Below are positions 8,679-16,205 of a stretch of 64,000 nucleotides of DNA, one piece after another (within the stretch, counting starts at the first letter, position 1; each line of letters starts with the position of its first letter). The position numbers and the translations under genes are program-made. The stretch covers positions 124,001 to 188,000 of the forward strand of contig CP046867.1 in assembly GCA_009789175.1 (NCBI GenBank). Direction: 5' to 3'. The stretch comes from Salinibaculum litoreum. Its GTDB lineage: Archaea; Halobacteriota; Halobacteria; Halobacteriales; Haloarculaceae. The notes under the pieces were generated by a model. That model was not told where the DNA came from. It did not search any database and worked only from the letters and a program-made list of their open reading frames with translations.

Positions 8679-9593
8679 CTACTGATCTATTTCAGGCTCC
8701 GGTCCGTATCGGGGAGTCCCGCATATCTGACACTCCCACATCGGCTGCCCGGCCCACTCGTCGTCAGGCACGTCTTCGAATCCGTTGAATCGATGCTCGG
8801 TCTCTCGGTTGCACTCCTGACACTCGAGGTAATCTCTGTTCGGGCTCTCGTGTCGCGGGTTCCCGGTACCGGCGTCGGTGACGGATCGCTGAAGCGCAAT
8901 CGCTGGCACTATCCAGACGTCGTCGTCTGCGTCCTCACGAAGGGCCGCAAGACGAGTCTCGTCGCGAATCCTGCTCCCGGTTTCGTCGTAGAGGAACGTC
9001 GCGTGCTCGCCGTCGTGAGGCAACTGTGCCGTGTCTGTCCACGTCGTCCGTTCACGAGCGGCCACGAGCAACTTTGTGCCGCGCTCCGACGTGACCCGTG
9101 CCGCCGAGGGAAGCGAGGGCCATTGGTCGGCAACCTGCGCTGCAGGCGACTCGTCAAGGTCGTAAATGAGCTGGCAGTCGTCGACCGCGGGGTCGGACTT
9201 CGGTTTCGCGAGGAGAGAGGCCGCAGCAGATCCCTTTGTCACGGCGCCGTAGTACGTCTGCGACTCGACGAGCGCATGGACGATATGGAGGATATCACAC
9301 TCCGAATCAGGGGTGTCCTGGTCATCGGTGGGTGCATCGAGATGATTCGTGAGACAGAACCGGCACTTCGTCTGGTCAGCGGGGATCGATGCCCCACAAG
9401 AGGTACACTCGGCCGCAGTAGCTGTCGTGGCGTCTGGATAGCCTGTGTGGGCTTTACCTGTTCGTTGACGTCGGGGGTCTCCGTCACTACTGCTGGAGAG
9501 TGTTTCGTCTGGGATATGCGTCGCTTCGCCAATCGGCCGGAGATCTTCGTAGTCAGAGTACCGTCCGGTCATAGAGTAGTCTGGTCGCAGCAT
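8679..9593 (-). CDS. Large double zinc-ribbon protein of unknown function
   Basis: The 304-aa acidic protein has one ribbon in its N-terminal third (CTSCGASIP..CRFC, near residues 63-79) and a second at the end (CQECNRETEH..CQICG). The middle (LLVAARERTTW, VWIVPAIALQR) is mixed alpha/beta. I recall that relatives carry an unproven database label, biosurfactant protein 1; nothing here supports that role. A decayed copy lies at 59396-59590. It sits next to the intact TFB in the same orientation, so a role in transcription or nucleic-acid binding is possible. Confidence 0.65.
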   Translation of the reverse strand: MLRPDYSMTGRYSDYEDLRPIGEATHIPDETLSSSSDGDPRRQRTGKAHTGYPDATTATAAECTSCGASIPADQTKCRFCLTNHLDAPTDDQDTPDSECDILHIVHALVESQTYYGAVTKGSAAASLLAKPKSDPAVDDCQLIYDLDESPAAQVADQWPSLPSAARVTSERGTKLLVAARERTTWTDTAQLPHDGEHATFLYDETGSRIRDETRLAALREDADDDVWIVPAIALQRSVTDAGTGNPRHESPNRDYLECQECNRETEHRFNGFEDVPDDEWAGQPMWECQICGTPRYGPEPEIDQ

Positions 9594-9669
9594 GCTTCAT
9601 CTTCGGTTTTAAAGGGTAGCTCTTACGTCAATTCCTCTATAGACACACAAACCAACAGGAGGAGCGTCG

Positions 9670-10596
9670 TCAGACAGCCAGTTCGTCCAGCGCGTCTCGG
9701 TGAGTTCGGACGGTTACTGGAGAGACGTTCGCGACCTCTGCGACGTCCGTCTGTGTGAGCAACTGGCCCTGTTCGTGCCCCGCTTTGTACAGGCAGGCCG
9801 CGGCGAACCCTGACGGGCAGACGCCCGTCGTAACTCCCGTTGATTCCGAGCCCTCCGCTAACCTCCGTGCTCGTTGCCGAATTCGATCGGAGACATCGAG
9901 TTCCGACGCGAGCCGCGGAACGAACGCACTGGGCGTCACGGGCTTGGCCGGGAGGCCGAGTTCCGTGTTCAGCGTCTTGTATGCGTTCGTCACGCGCGAC
10001 TGCTCAACGCGTGCCGGGTTGGTGACGTCGTCAAGGGTTCGCGAGAGCCCGTTGCACCGACAGGCGCCGTAGACGCTCGCGGTGGCCATCGCTTCGATCG
10101 ACCGACCCGGTAGCAGGTCTTCGTTCTGGGCGCTCCGGAAGAGCTGGCACGCCTGGTCACGAATCGTCTCGGACAACTCGAGTGCGCTCACGATCCGGCG
10201 GATCTCGCCGAGGCCGTGTGCGAGGTTGCGCTCGGCTTTCGACTGAAACCGGCCCCGGGTCTGTTCCCGGCGCATCCGGGCTACCTGACGACGTTTCCGC
10301 TCGGAGAGTGTGTTCCCGCTCGCATCAGCGCCACGGCCTATTTCGGTCGATAGGCCCCGGTCGTGTCGCGCCGCAGTCAGTGGCGCACCCGTCCGTTCAC
10401 GTTCGTCCTCATCGAATGCTCGCCATTCAGGCCCGTGATCGATACGCTGCTCGTCGACGATGAGGCCACACTCCTCGCAGACTGTTTCGACCGTATTGGT
10501 GGTGACCCAGCCATCGCATTCGGGACAGTGGTTCGTGTTGGAGTTAGTCTGTACGTCTTCGTCGAATGCCGTCGCGTAGATTTCTCTCGTTGCCAT
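9670..10596 (-). CDS. tfb: Transcription initiation factor IIB (TFB), intact
   Basis: This 308-aa protein recruits RNA polymerase to TBP-bound promoters. The zinc ribbon uses C24, C27, C40 and C43; the B-reader region ([11 protein letters not shown]) follows, then two cyclin-fold repeats (LGEIRRIVSALEL.. and ..FVPRLASELDV) ending with the helix-turn-helix RTHRDALDEL. The start at 10596 is chosen because the zinc ribbon begins directly after it and promoter element C lies 43 bases upstream. Haloarchaea carry many TFB paralogues with partly separate regulons, so this copy may serve the element's own promoters. It is very similar to the broken copy at 1-519. Confidence 0.95.
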   Translation of the reverse strand: MATREIYATAFDEDVQTNSNTNHCPECDGWVTTNTVETVCEECGLIVDEQRIDHGPEWRAFDEDERERTGAPLTAARHDRGLSTEIGRGADASGNTLSERKRRQVARMRREQTRGRFQSKAERNLAHGLGEIRRIVSALELSETIRDQACQLFRSAQNEDLLPGRSIEAMATASVYGACRCNGLSRTLDDVTNPARVEQSRVTNAYKTLNTELGLPAKPVTPSAFVPRLASELDVSDRIRQRARRLAEGSESTGVTTGVCPSGFAAACLYKAGHEQGQLLTQTDVAEVANVSPVTVRTHRDALDELAV

Positions 10597-10639
10597 GATA
10601 CTCACGAGGGGGACCACGCAGATCGCGCATCTCGGAACG

Positions 10640-10668
10640 CCCCTCACCCGTCAGGGGCAGATAAACAC
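10640..10668 (-). promoter_or_regulatory. CCCC/GGGTGAGGGG promoter element, site C
   Basis: The minus strand reads GTGTTTATCTG, CCCC, TGAC, GGGTGAGGGG, 43 bases before the TFB start at 10596. TTTATC is the likely TATA box; the CCCC/GGGG dyad would then lie about where transcription starts. Confidence 0.6.
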
Positions 10669-10810
10669 CGAGTGGTACGGAGCCGGCGCAGTGGGATGCT
10701 GTGGCGAAAGCCCGGCGGCTCACAGAGCCGCCCGGACCGTGGAGGTTGGGTGGGGCGGCGGGAAGCGGGTGAACGGGCATCAGCAAAAAAAAAAGAGCCG
10801 CGTTAGCCGA

Positions 10811-11707
10811 CTACTCCCACCATCGACCGCGCTCGGGGAACAGCACGGTGCTCCACCCGGTCAGGGCCACTGAGACGCGCCCCTGATACCAGTTCCGCGC
10901 CGCCCCGTGAATCCGCACGCGCTCGCCCTCTTCCATCCACGGTTGGTTCGATTTCTCCCAGACGGTCACCTTCGTTCGTCCGCTCTCGTCCTCGATGAGC
11001 CCAACTTGCTGAATCGCCGATGAATCCGTATCCCACAACTGGGTCACGGTTCCCTCGATGCTCACCTCCTTTCGGTTTACGTCCTCGATCTCCCCAATCG
11101 GGATCACCTGGCCCGGCGCCGTTTGTAGCTCCTCGAACACCCCGACGACCGCACTCATCATGTCTTTCCCACCGACGACCGCCTCGGCCAGCCGCCGACT
11201 GATCGCCGCCCGCGACCAATCATCCAGCTTCTTGGCTAACCGCATCGACTGTTCGTTCACAGCCGCCAACTGCGCCTGTTCGAGTTCGACACGTGGGTCC
11301 GGTCGATCCGGGTCTGCCATTGGGTCCACGCTCGCTCTCCGCTTCTGGAACTCCGTTCGCCGCTTCGCACTTCGTTCTGCCGCGATATCTCGCGTCCGCT
11401 TCTCTCGACCCTCCTGCCTTCCGAGTTCGGCCTGGGCACTGATGCGCTCCAGCTCAGCCTCCCGCGCCTTGATGCGCTCTTCCTGTTCGAGGGTTTTCCC
11501 GAACATGTGATCCGGTCCTTCCTCGACTCGCGCGTCCGGATGGTTGGAATCGACTTTCGCCTGTACTTCCATGTCGACCGTCGCCCGGAACTCCGGGGTC
11601 TCCTCGACGACCTCGAAGCCATCCTCGTCGACCGCCGCTTCATCGTGTTTCTCGAATGCCTGTTCATCGACCGAAACTACTTCACTGGTGACGTTCTTAC
11701 TCGACAT
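10811..11707 (-). CDS. OB-fold nucleic-acid-binding protein with coiled-coil front
   Basis: Residues 75-190 are highly charged and predicted coiled coil (EERIKAREAELERI, RRTEFQKRRAS). Residues 205-298 form an RPA-like OB fold (VSIEGTVTQLW.. GRTKVTVWEKSN.. ERVRIHGAARNWYQGRVSVAL), which binds single-stranded DNA or RNA. It could be an element-borne single-strand-binding protein used in replication or transfer. The ATG at 11707 (MSSKNV) is the only good start; the long GC-rich leader lies upstream. Its strand and spacing do not tie it to the TFB gene. Confidence 0.75.
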   Translation of the reverse strand: MSSKNVTSEVVSVDEQAFEKHDEAAVDEDGFEVVEETPEFRATVDMEVQAKVDSNHPDARVEEGPDHMFGKTLEQEERIKAREAELERISAQAELGRQEGREKRTRDIAAERSAKRRTEFQKRRASVDPMADPDRPDPRVELEQAQLAAVNEQSMRLAKKLDDWSRAAISRRLAEAVVGGKDMMSAVVGVFEELQTAPGQVIPIGEIEDVNRKEVSIEGTVTQLWDTDSSAIQQVGLIEDESGRTKVTVWEKSNQPWMEEGERVRIHGAARNWYQGRVSVALTGWSTVLFPERGRWWE

Positions 11708-11779
11708 TGCTGCTTAACCTGAAGGCGCTTACTCGGCGTCTTCTTCCGACACCACAACTCTCCAGCCGTGGCAGTCCAC

Positions 11780-12260
11780 AACGACCAACTCACCAATCTC
11801 GCGCTCTCGTTCGCGCCTTCGCGAGCGCCCCCGGGCGCGAACGAGAGCGCGTCCAAGGAGGCCACCCAACCAGCACCGCGCGCCGTCCTGCCGAGCGTAG
11901 CGAGGCAGGGCTTGGAAGACGAACGGGGTGAGTCTTCCAGCGACCCGCCCGGAGCGAGCGGCCAGCGGGATATGCCCGCTCGTGTCCGGCCCGGACTGCG
12001 GGCTCGTGTCCAGGGCGACTGTCGGGAGCACGGCGAGCCCGCGGGGTGGCTCGCCGCGCGCAGCGGCACAAAGCGCTGGAACGCGAAAGCCCGCGAGGGG
12101 CGCAACCGACGGGGATACCCGCTGGCGGCGAGGGCACATTCATTTTAGCCCGGAACGCGGTCGAGTGACGAAGGAACGAGACCGCGACAGCCCGGAATGG
12201 TCGGTCGCGAGCGACGCGGAGGGCGGAAGCGGCGAGCGGGGCGTGCCGTAACATAGAACC
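11780..12260. other. GC-rich, hairpin-rich non-coding region
   Basis: No frame here has haloarchaeal protein character. Strong dyads are present: a perfect 17-bp inverted repeat (11801-11817 with 11834-11850, starting GCGCTCTCGTTCGC), TGGAAGAC (11913-11920 with 11932-11939), CGGCGAGCC (12031-12039 with 12048-12056) and CGCGGTC (12156-12162 with 12180-12186), the last flanked by a direct AGCCCGGAA repeat. It separates the divergent OB-fold and release-factor genes. Candidates are a structured RNA, a replication origin or a transfer origin. Confidence 0.5.
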
Positions 12261-12616
12261 TGTCCAACCGGGCTCGACGCTCAGTGACACAGCCGCTCTC
12301 CTGGTGGACTCAGAAAGGGCGAGGTCGTCTCGGTCGTCCCCCGACTCCGCAAGCACCACAGGTACGAGGAGCGCAGTGTGGGTCGCGGGATGCCGAGCGG
12401 CCGAGGGCTTTCTATTCGTTCTCGGCCACCGCCTGCCGTCTCGACGGAAGCATTATCCTGCACCGTCACGAACGATTTAGTATGCACCACACACCGCCGG
12501 TGCACCAGGTGAACGTGCGGACGATGAGCGCTTGCTCTGTTCTTTCGTAGTTGGTAGCGGCGCCGGCGGGTGTATCGCCTTCTCATCGAGCAGCGACGCC
12601 GCTTTCACCGAGACAA
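12261..12616. other. Upstream region of the release-factor paralogue
   Basis: No gene was seen. A TTTAGTATG segment near 12476 could be part of the plus-strand promoter of the gene at 12617. The reading that would extend that gene to 12551 lacks similarity to the family. Confidence 0.3.
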
Positions 12617-13693
12617 ATGCAGACCACCAAGTACGAACTCCGTGATCGAATCGACCAGCTCACCAACTACCGTGGCGAGGGCACCGAGCTCATCACCGTG
12701 GCCGTCCCGCCAGACAAATCACTCCATACGGTCCGTGAGCGCATCAACCGCGAATATGCACAGGCTGCGAACATCAAATCCGACCAAACACGAACGCACG
12801 TCCAGGACGCTCTCGGACGCATCCGACGCCTCCTCCAAGCGTACGAAGAGACACCACCAAGCGGCCTCGTCATCTACGCCGGAGTCGTCGATGGTGAACT
12901 GCAGGACGCCGTCTTCGACGATCTCGACGTCCCTGTCGACGTCTCACTGTACCGCTGTGCAGCTGAATTCGAGATAACTCCCGTCGAGCAGGCGCTCACC
13001 CCGTCAGAGGTGTACGGTCTGGTCGTCCTCGAACGGGGCCGTGCCGCCCTCGGTCGCCTCGCCGGCGAACGCATCGTTTCCAGCCGGACCTTCGAGAGCC
13101 AAGTGATGGGAAAATCCCGTGCTGGCGGCCAGAGTGCGCAGCGATTCGAACGCGAGCGCGACCGCCAGAAACACGAGTTCTTCGAGCAGGTCGCCGACGC
13201 TGCCGAACAGACGTTCCTCGATGAGCCCACCGTCGATGGCGTCATCCTCGGCGGGACGACGATCACCGTCGACGAGTTCCAGCAGGGTGACTATCTTCAC
13301 CACGAGTTGCGGGACCACATACTAGGCGTCTATCCGATTGAGTACGCGACCAAGCAGGGACTCTCGCAGCTCGTTGAGCGTGCCGAGGACGTACTGTCTG
13401 ATGTTGAGTGCCGACGGGAGCGGGAAGCCCTCGATCGGTTCTTCACGGCGCTGGGACAGGGCGGGGATGTCGCCTACGGAGCTGAAGAGACGCAAACCGC
13501 CCTCGACTATGGAGCGGTCGACGTCCTTCTCGTTTCTGACGGACGGCCACCAGCGGAGATTCGTGAGCTGGAGGCAGCGACGACCGACCAAGGCGGTGAG
13601 TGTCTCGTTGTGTCGACAGACACCGATCGAGGTACCCAGTTCGAGACTGCATTCGGAGGCCTTGGGGCGCTCCTCCGGTTCCGTATTAACTAA
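12617..13693 (+). CDS. Archaeal peptide chain release factor aRF1 paralogue
   Basis: aRF1 recognises stop codons in the ribosomal A site and triggers peptide release. The 358-aa protein keeps both hallmarks: N52-I-K-S55 for stop-codon reading and G170-G-Q172 for peptidyl-tRNA hydrolysis, followed by the third domain (DGDYLHHEL-like QQGDYLHHELRD). Normal haloarchaeal aRF1 has about 415 residues; the missing part is mainly the small zinc-ribbon insert of the third domain, which here is replaced by a short linker before ECLVVSTDTDRGTQF. The gene is probably accessory to a chromosomal copy. It may act in ribosome rescue or give the element a translation advantage; this is inference. Confidence 0.85.
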   Translation: MQTTKYELRDRIDQLTNYRGEGTELITVAVPPDKSLHTVRERINREYAQAANIKSDQTRTHVQDALGRIRRLLQAYEETPPSGLVIYAGVVDGELQDAVFDDLDVPVDVSLYRCAAEFEITPVEQALTPSEVYGLVVLERGRAALGRLAGERIVSSRTFESQVMGKSRAGGQSAQRFERERDRQKHEFFEQVADAAEQTFLDEPTVDGVILGGTTITVDEFQQGDYLHHELRDHILGVYPIEYATKQGLSQLVERAEDVLSDVECRREREALDRFFTALGQGGDVAYGAEETQTALDYGAVDVLLVSDGRPPAEIRELEAATTDQGGECLVVSTDTDRGTQFETAFGGLGALLRFRIN

Positions 13694-13839
13694 GCCGAGT
13701 AGTTTTGGACGCCATAGCTGTTCTAGCATCCCAGTGTACGGATCCGGAGGCAGTCATCGGTCGCATAAACAAGCTCGAGCGGCCGTAAACCGGGCGGGTG
13801 CGGTGTCGCTCTTTGAGACACGAATCGCTCACACCGATC

Positions 13840-14169
13840 TCAGCCGTCGTCCTGTGCGTTCAGTGCTGTCAGGAACTGGCTGGCTGCCGTCCCGATACGA
13901 ATGCCATCTACGTTGCGCATCTCGAGGTCGTGTGTGGCAGTCCGAAAGGGGTAGTGGTCGACGAGGATGCGATGGATAACGATTCGAACGGGATCGGTCC
14001 CGTATCTGTCGACGACAGTAGCCATCATCTCGTCGAGATGCGCGTACCGGTGCTCCGTTCGGGGATTCTGAGCGCGTTCGAGGACGAGTTCGGCCACGTC
14101 GTCAACTGATGCGTGCTCGGGCTTCTTGGTTCGTTCACGAACGTCGTAGAGAGCGTCGTTATCGGGCAT
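13840..14169 (-). CDS. Hypothetical protein, 109 aa
   Basis: This is a small acidic protein with an N-terminal helix (PEHASVDDVAELVLERAQ), a central His/Asp-rich part (HRYAHLDEMMATVVDRYG) and a helical end. It lies 31 bases behind the stop of the PIN gene at 14201 and is probably the last gene of that toxin-antitoxin transcript. No motif for its function is recognised. Confidence 0.55.
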   Translation of the reverse strand: MPDNDALYDVRERTKKPEHASVDDVAELVLERAQNPRTEHRYAHLDEMMATVVDRYGTDPVRIVIHRILVDHYPFRTATHDLEMRNVDGIRIGTAASQFLTALNAQDDG

Positions 14170-14200
14170 TCCTGTTCACTTCGAAGTATCCTCCACGATG

Positions 14201-14713
14201 TCAGGGCTCCTTGAGCAATGAGCGAGCTCGCTGCACGTAACTGTTCGCGCCCCAGCTACGGGCGTTGCTAATCTCATTGAGGAGCAGCCGCGAATCGGCA
14301 GCTGATAGGTGTTCAGTTCGAACGAGAACCGAGAGCAGCGTCGGTGTCGTGACGAGCCGGGTATCAGCGAGTGAGGCGTGGATCAAGCCAAGTTGGTTGA
14401 ACTCGTCACAGAGGAAGAGCGCAGCATCGAGATCGTTCGCGAGCGTGATCGCCGCGTTTTCACCGTCATCGAGTGGAAACTCGGCATCGAGGTCGACCGA
14501 TTGTGTCGTGAATAACTCTTCTTGGTCGAGTACCGCGGACGCAGCGTGTCCATGGACGTCATCGTAGGAGGCAATCTCTTGGAGTTCATCGATGACCGCC
14601 GTTGGGACGACGATCTCATACTCGGAGAGACAGAGTCCGAGTGGATCGGGGTCGTCGTCAGTAACGATCCCGAGACTCACGAGGGCGGAGGCGTCTGGGA
14701 TAAGCCGCGACAT
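14201..14713 (-). CDS. PIN-domain ribonuclease toxin (VapC-like)
   Basis: PIN toxins cleave RNA with a Mg2+ site made of acidic residues. Visible candidates are D7 in PDASAL, E43 in VIDELQEI, E85 in GENAAITLA and D103 in FLCDEFNQ, in the usual order. The 170-aa protein is slightly longer than classical VapC and has a helical tail. Its ATG touches the stop of the antitoxin gene (14714), the typical arrangement of a toxin-antitoxin operon. The sequence belongs to the haloarchaeal PIN group found beside UPF0175-like partners. Confidence 0.8.
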   Translation of the reverse strand: MSRLIPDASALVSLGIVTDDDPDPLGLCLSEYEIVVPTAVIDELQEIASYDDVHGHAASAVLDQEELFTTQSVDLDAEFPLDDGENAAITLANDLDAALFLCDEFNQLGLIHASLADTRLVTTPTLLSVLVRTEHLSAADSRLLLNEISNARSWGANSYVQRARSLLKEP

Positions 14714-15016
14714 CTATGCGTCGGCGACCTCGTCGATGAAGTCCTCGTCCAACTGCTGTTTCAATACTCGGAGGTTTGCCGCCTCCTCGGCGCCGACGAG
14801 TGCTTTGAGCTGCTCGAAGCTGATCTCATTGTCGTAATAGGCGGCGGCGATCTCTTGGGTGAGTGCGTCGTCGTGAGCGGCGTCTTGGAGGTACTCCCGA
14901 AGCGCGGTCACGAGGACGTCTGTTCGGTCTTCCCCGAGGACTGCGGCCAGTGCGTCGGCCCGGTCGATGAGCCGATTGGGGGCCCGAAACTGCACGCGCT
15001 TCTTATCAGCGTTCAT
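14714..15016 (-). CDS. RHH/UPF0175-like antitoxin
   Basis: The 100-aa protein begins with a ribbon-helix-helix (KRVQFRAPNRLIDRADAL, TDVLVTALREYLQ) that should bind the operon's operator as a dimer, followed by a toxin-binding helix pair (EISFEQLKALVGAEEA). The start at 15016 (MNADKK) is chosen because it opens the DNA-binding strand; the upstream ATG would read through the operator. Two direct repeats lie just upstream at 15020-15072. Confidence 0.75.
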   Translation of the reverse strand: MNADKKRVQFRAPNRLIDRADALAAVLGEDRTDVLVTALREYLQDAAHDDALTQEIAAAYYDNEISFEQLKALVGAEEAANLRVLKQQLDEDFIDEVADA

Positions 15017-15019
15017 GAT

Positions 15020-15072
15020 GTGTACATTGTGAGCCAACATACTTAGCCGTTTTCGTGTGTACGATGTGAGCC
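15020..15072 (-). promoter_or_regulatory. Direct-repeat operator of the RHH-PIN operon
   Basis: GTGTACATTGTGAGCC at 15020-15035 and GTGTACGATGTGAGCC at 15057-15072 differ at two of 16 positions and are 37 bases apart. The first starts 4 bases upstream of the antitoxin ATG. RHH antitoxins commonly bind such repeats for autoregulation. Confidence 0.6.
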
Positions 15073-15399
15073 TCACACGGCCACGAGATGCTCCTCGAGA
15101 TCACGCGTCCAGTCTGTGGCGGGTCTACCGGGGCTACAGCGACCACAAAGCTGCAGCGGCCCCTCGAGATGGCCGAGTTCCACACGAAACCGGGTGAGCG
15201 CTGCGAGCGTGTCAACGACGAGCCCACACCCGTCGCAGGCGTGGTGATCGCGCTCATCGGGATCGGGTCGCGACTGGATCGCACAGTCGACACAGATCTG
15301 GTGGGTGACCCGCTCTTCTTTCCCCCAGGTATGGGCTTCACCGGCCTCGGCGCCGGGCAGCGCCTCACAGAAGGCACATCCAGCGAGTGTCTGCTGCAT
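15073..15399 (-). CDS. Small zinc-finger protein with four CxxC pairs, 108 aa
   Basis: The cysteine pairs CAFC (8-11), CVDC (near 37), CDGC (near 56) and CGRC (near 87) can form two zinc sites. Between them lie acidic segments (QSRPDPDERDHHAC). Such proteins usually bind nucleic acid or partner proteins. Its ATG overlaps the stop of the gene at 15399 by one base, so both are translated from one transcript starting at promoter element E. The end of the gene touches the operator of the RHH-PIN pair. The function is unknown. Confidence 0.65.
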   Translation of the reverse strand: MQQTLAGCAFCEALPGAEAGEAHTWGKEERVTHQICVDCAIQSRPDPDERDHHACDGCGLVVDTLAALTRFRVELGHLEGPLQLCGRCSPGRPATDWTRDLEEHLVAV

Positions 15400-15698
15400 C
15401 AGGCCGTCTCCTCGCTGGCGTTACGAGCGGCCGTCCAGCCGTTGTGGAAGACGGCGAGCTGGGTGATCGAGTCGAAGGTCTCGCCGCTCGGTTCGTGGAC
15501 CAGTACTCGGTCGCCGGGAACAGGGATAACGACGTCCCTGTCGACGAGGTTACTGACCAGGTGACGGGCTGTCTTCTCGTCGATGTCCGCCGTTGCGACG
15601 CGAACGGCATCCTGATCGTGGGCAACGAGTTCGGCTTCGAACCGTTCGTGGTCATCTGAGGTATCGTCGAACGTATCTGAGCCAGACATGGGAATCAC
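15399..15698 (-). CDS. Hypothetical acidic protein, 99 aa
   Basis: The protein is strongly acidic (DTFDDTSDDHERFEAEL) with a beta-type end (RVLVHEPSGETFDSITQLAVF). It is the first gene behind promoter element E and overlaps the zinc-finger gene by one base. The start may be 15698 or the second ATG at 15689 (MSGSDT). No family is recognised. Confidence 0.6.
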   Translation of the reverse strand: MIPMSGSDTFDDTSDDHERFEAELVAHDQDAVRVATADIDEKTARHLVSNLVDRDVVIPVPGDRVLVHEPSGETFDSITQLAVFHNGWTAARNASEETA

Positions 15699-15716
15699 GA
15701 AGACACGTGAGAGCGT

Positions 15717-15746
15717 GCCTCACGCCACCTGGCGCAGATAAACAGC
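15717..15746 (-). promoter_or_regulatory. Divergent copy of the TTTATC/dyad promoter element, site E
   Basis: The minus strand reads GTGCTGTTTATCTG, then CGCCAGGTGGCGTGAGGC. The TTTATCTG head and the GTGAGG tail match site C, while the paired bases are changed together (GCGCC with GGCG), which keeps a dyad. It precedes 15698. Confidence 0.45.
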
Positions 15747-15762
15747 ACGGCTGCCGGGCCGT

Positions 15763-16197
15763 CTACTTGTTCCAGAGTGTTGCGATCCGTTCTTCGACGT
15801 CGTCGAGGACGAGCCGCAGTACATCACGATGATCGGTCGGCCACGAGGCGTCATCGCCGGGCGTCGGGGCGGTGGGTGGGAGATGGAAGTGGTCTCGCGT
15901 ATTGTGGGGGTTCGGGTGACGGTCCCACCGGCATTCCCAGGCGCGCTCCGGATGCACCTCTCGATAGTGAATTTTGAAGTCGTCATTCGTGTACCAGCGG
16001 ACAGTCAGGGTCGCCTCGTCGACGGTCGCTGGATAGTACGGCGACGCGAACTCGACCTGAAGTTCGAGATGACCGCTGGCGTCCGTGATGGTCGCTTGTT
16101 CGACTTGCTGTGTCGCTCGGAGACGCGTCTGGAGAAATTCGAGGATCGGACGGTCGATGGGAGCGGGGCTGTCCCCATCGCCTGCTGGCGGTACCAT
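15763..16197 (-). CDS. TumE-like toxin family protein
   Basis: The 144-aa protein has the plan of the TumE/DUF6516-type toxins: a beta-rich middle with an HYRE strand, then W-x-C-R-W-D-x-H-P, then an HFH motif ahead of a helical end (VLRLVLDDVEERI). It lies 8 bases behind the DUF7342-like gene at 16206, a pairing usual in haloarchaea. TumE proteins are thought to be toxins neutralised by the neighbour; the molecular target is not established from this sequence. Confidence 0.65.
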   Translation of the reverse strand: MVPPAGDGDSPAPIDRPILEFLQTRLRATQQVEQATITDASGHLELQVEFASPYYPATVDEATLTVRWYTNDDFKIHYREVHPERAWECRWDRHPNPHNTRDHFHLPPTAPTPGDDASWPTDHRDVLRLVLDDVEERIATLWNK

Positions 16198-16205
16198 CGA
16201 TGATC

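Noticed and set aside
8793-9758. Plus-strand frame of 321 codons opposite the zinc-ribbon gene
   Set aside because: The Cys-pair pattern and acidic composition belong to the minus strand, and the plus frame runs on into the TFB gene.
11677-12359. Several long overlapping frames on both strands of the GC-rich region
   Set aside because: Their translations are Arg/Ala/Ser-rich with no haloarchaeal acidity and arise from high GC without stops; the hairpin content argues for a non-coding role.
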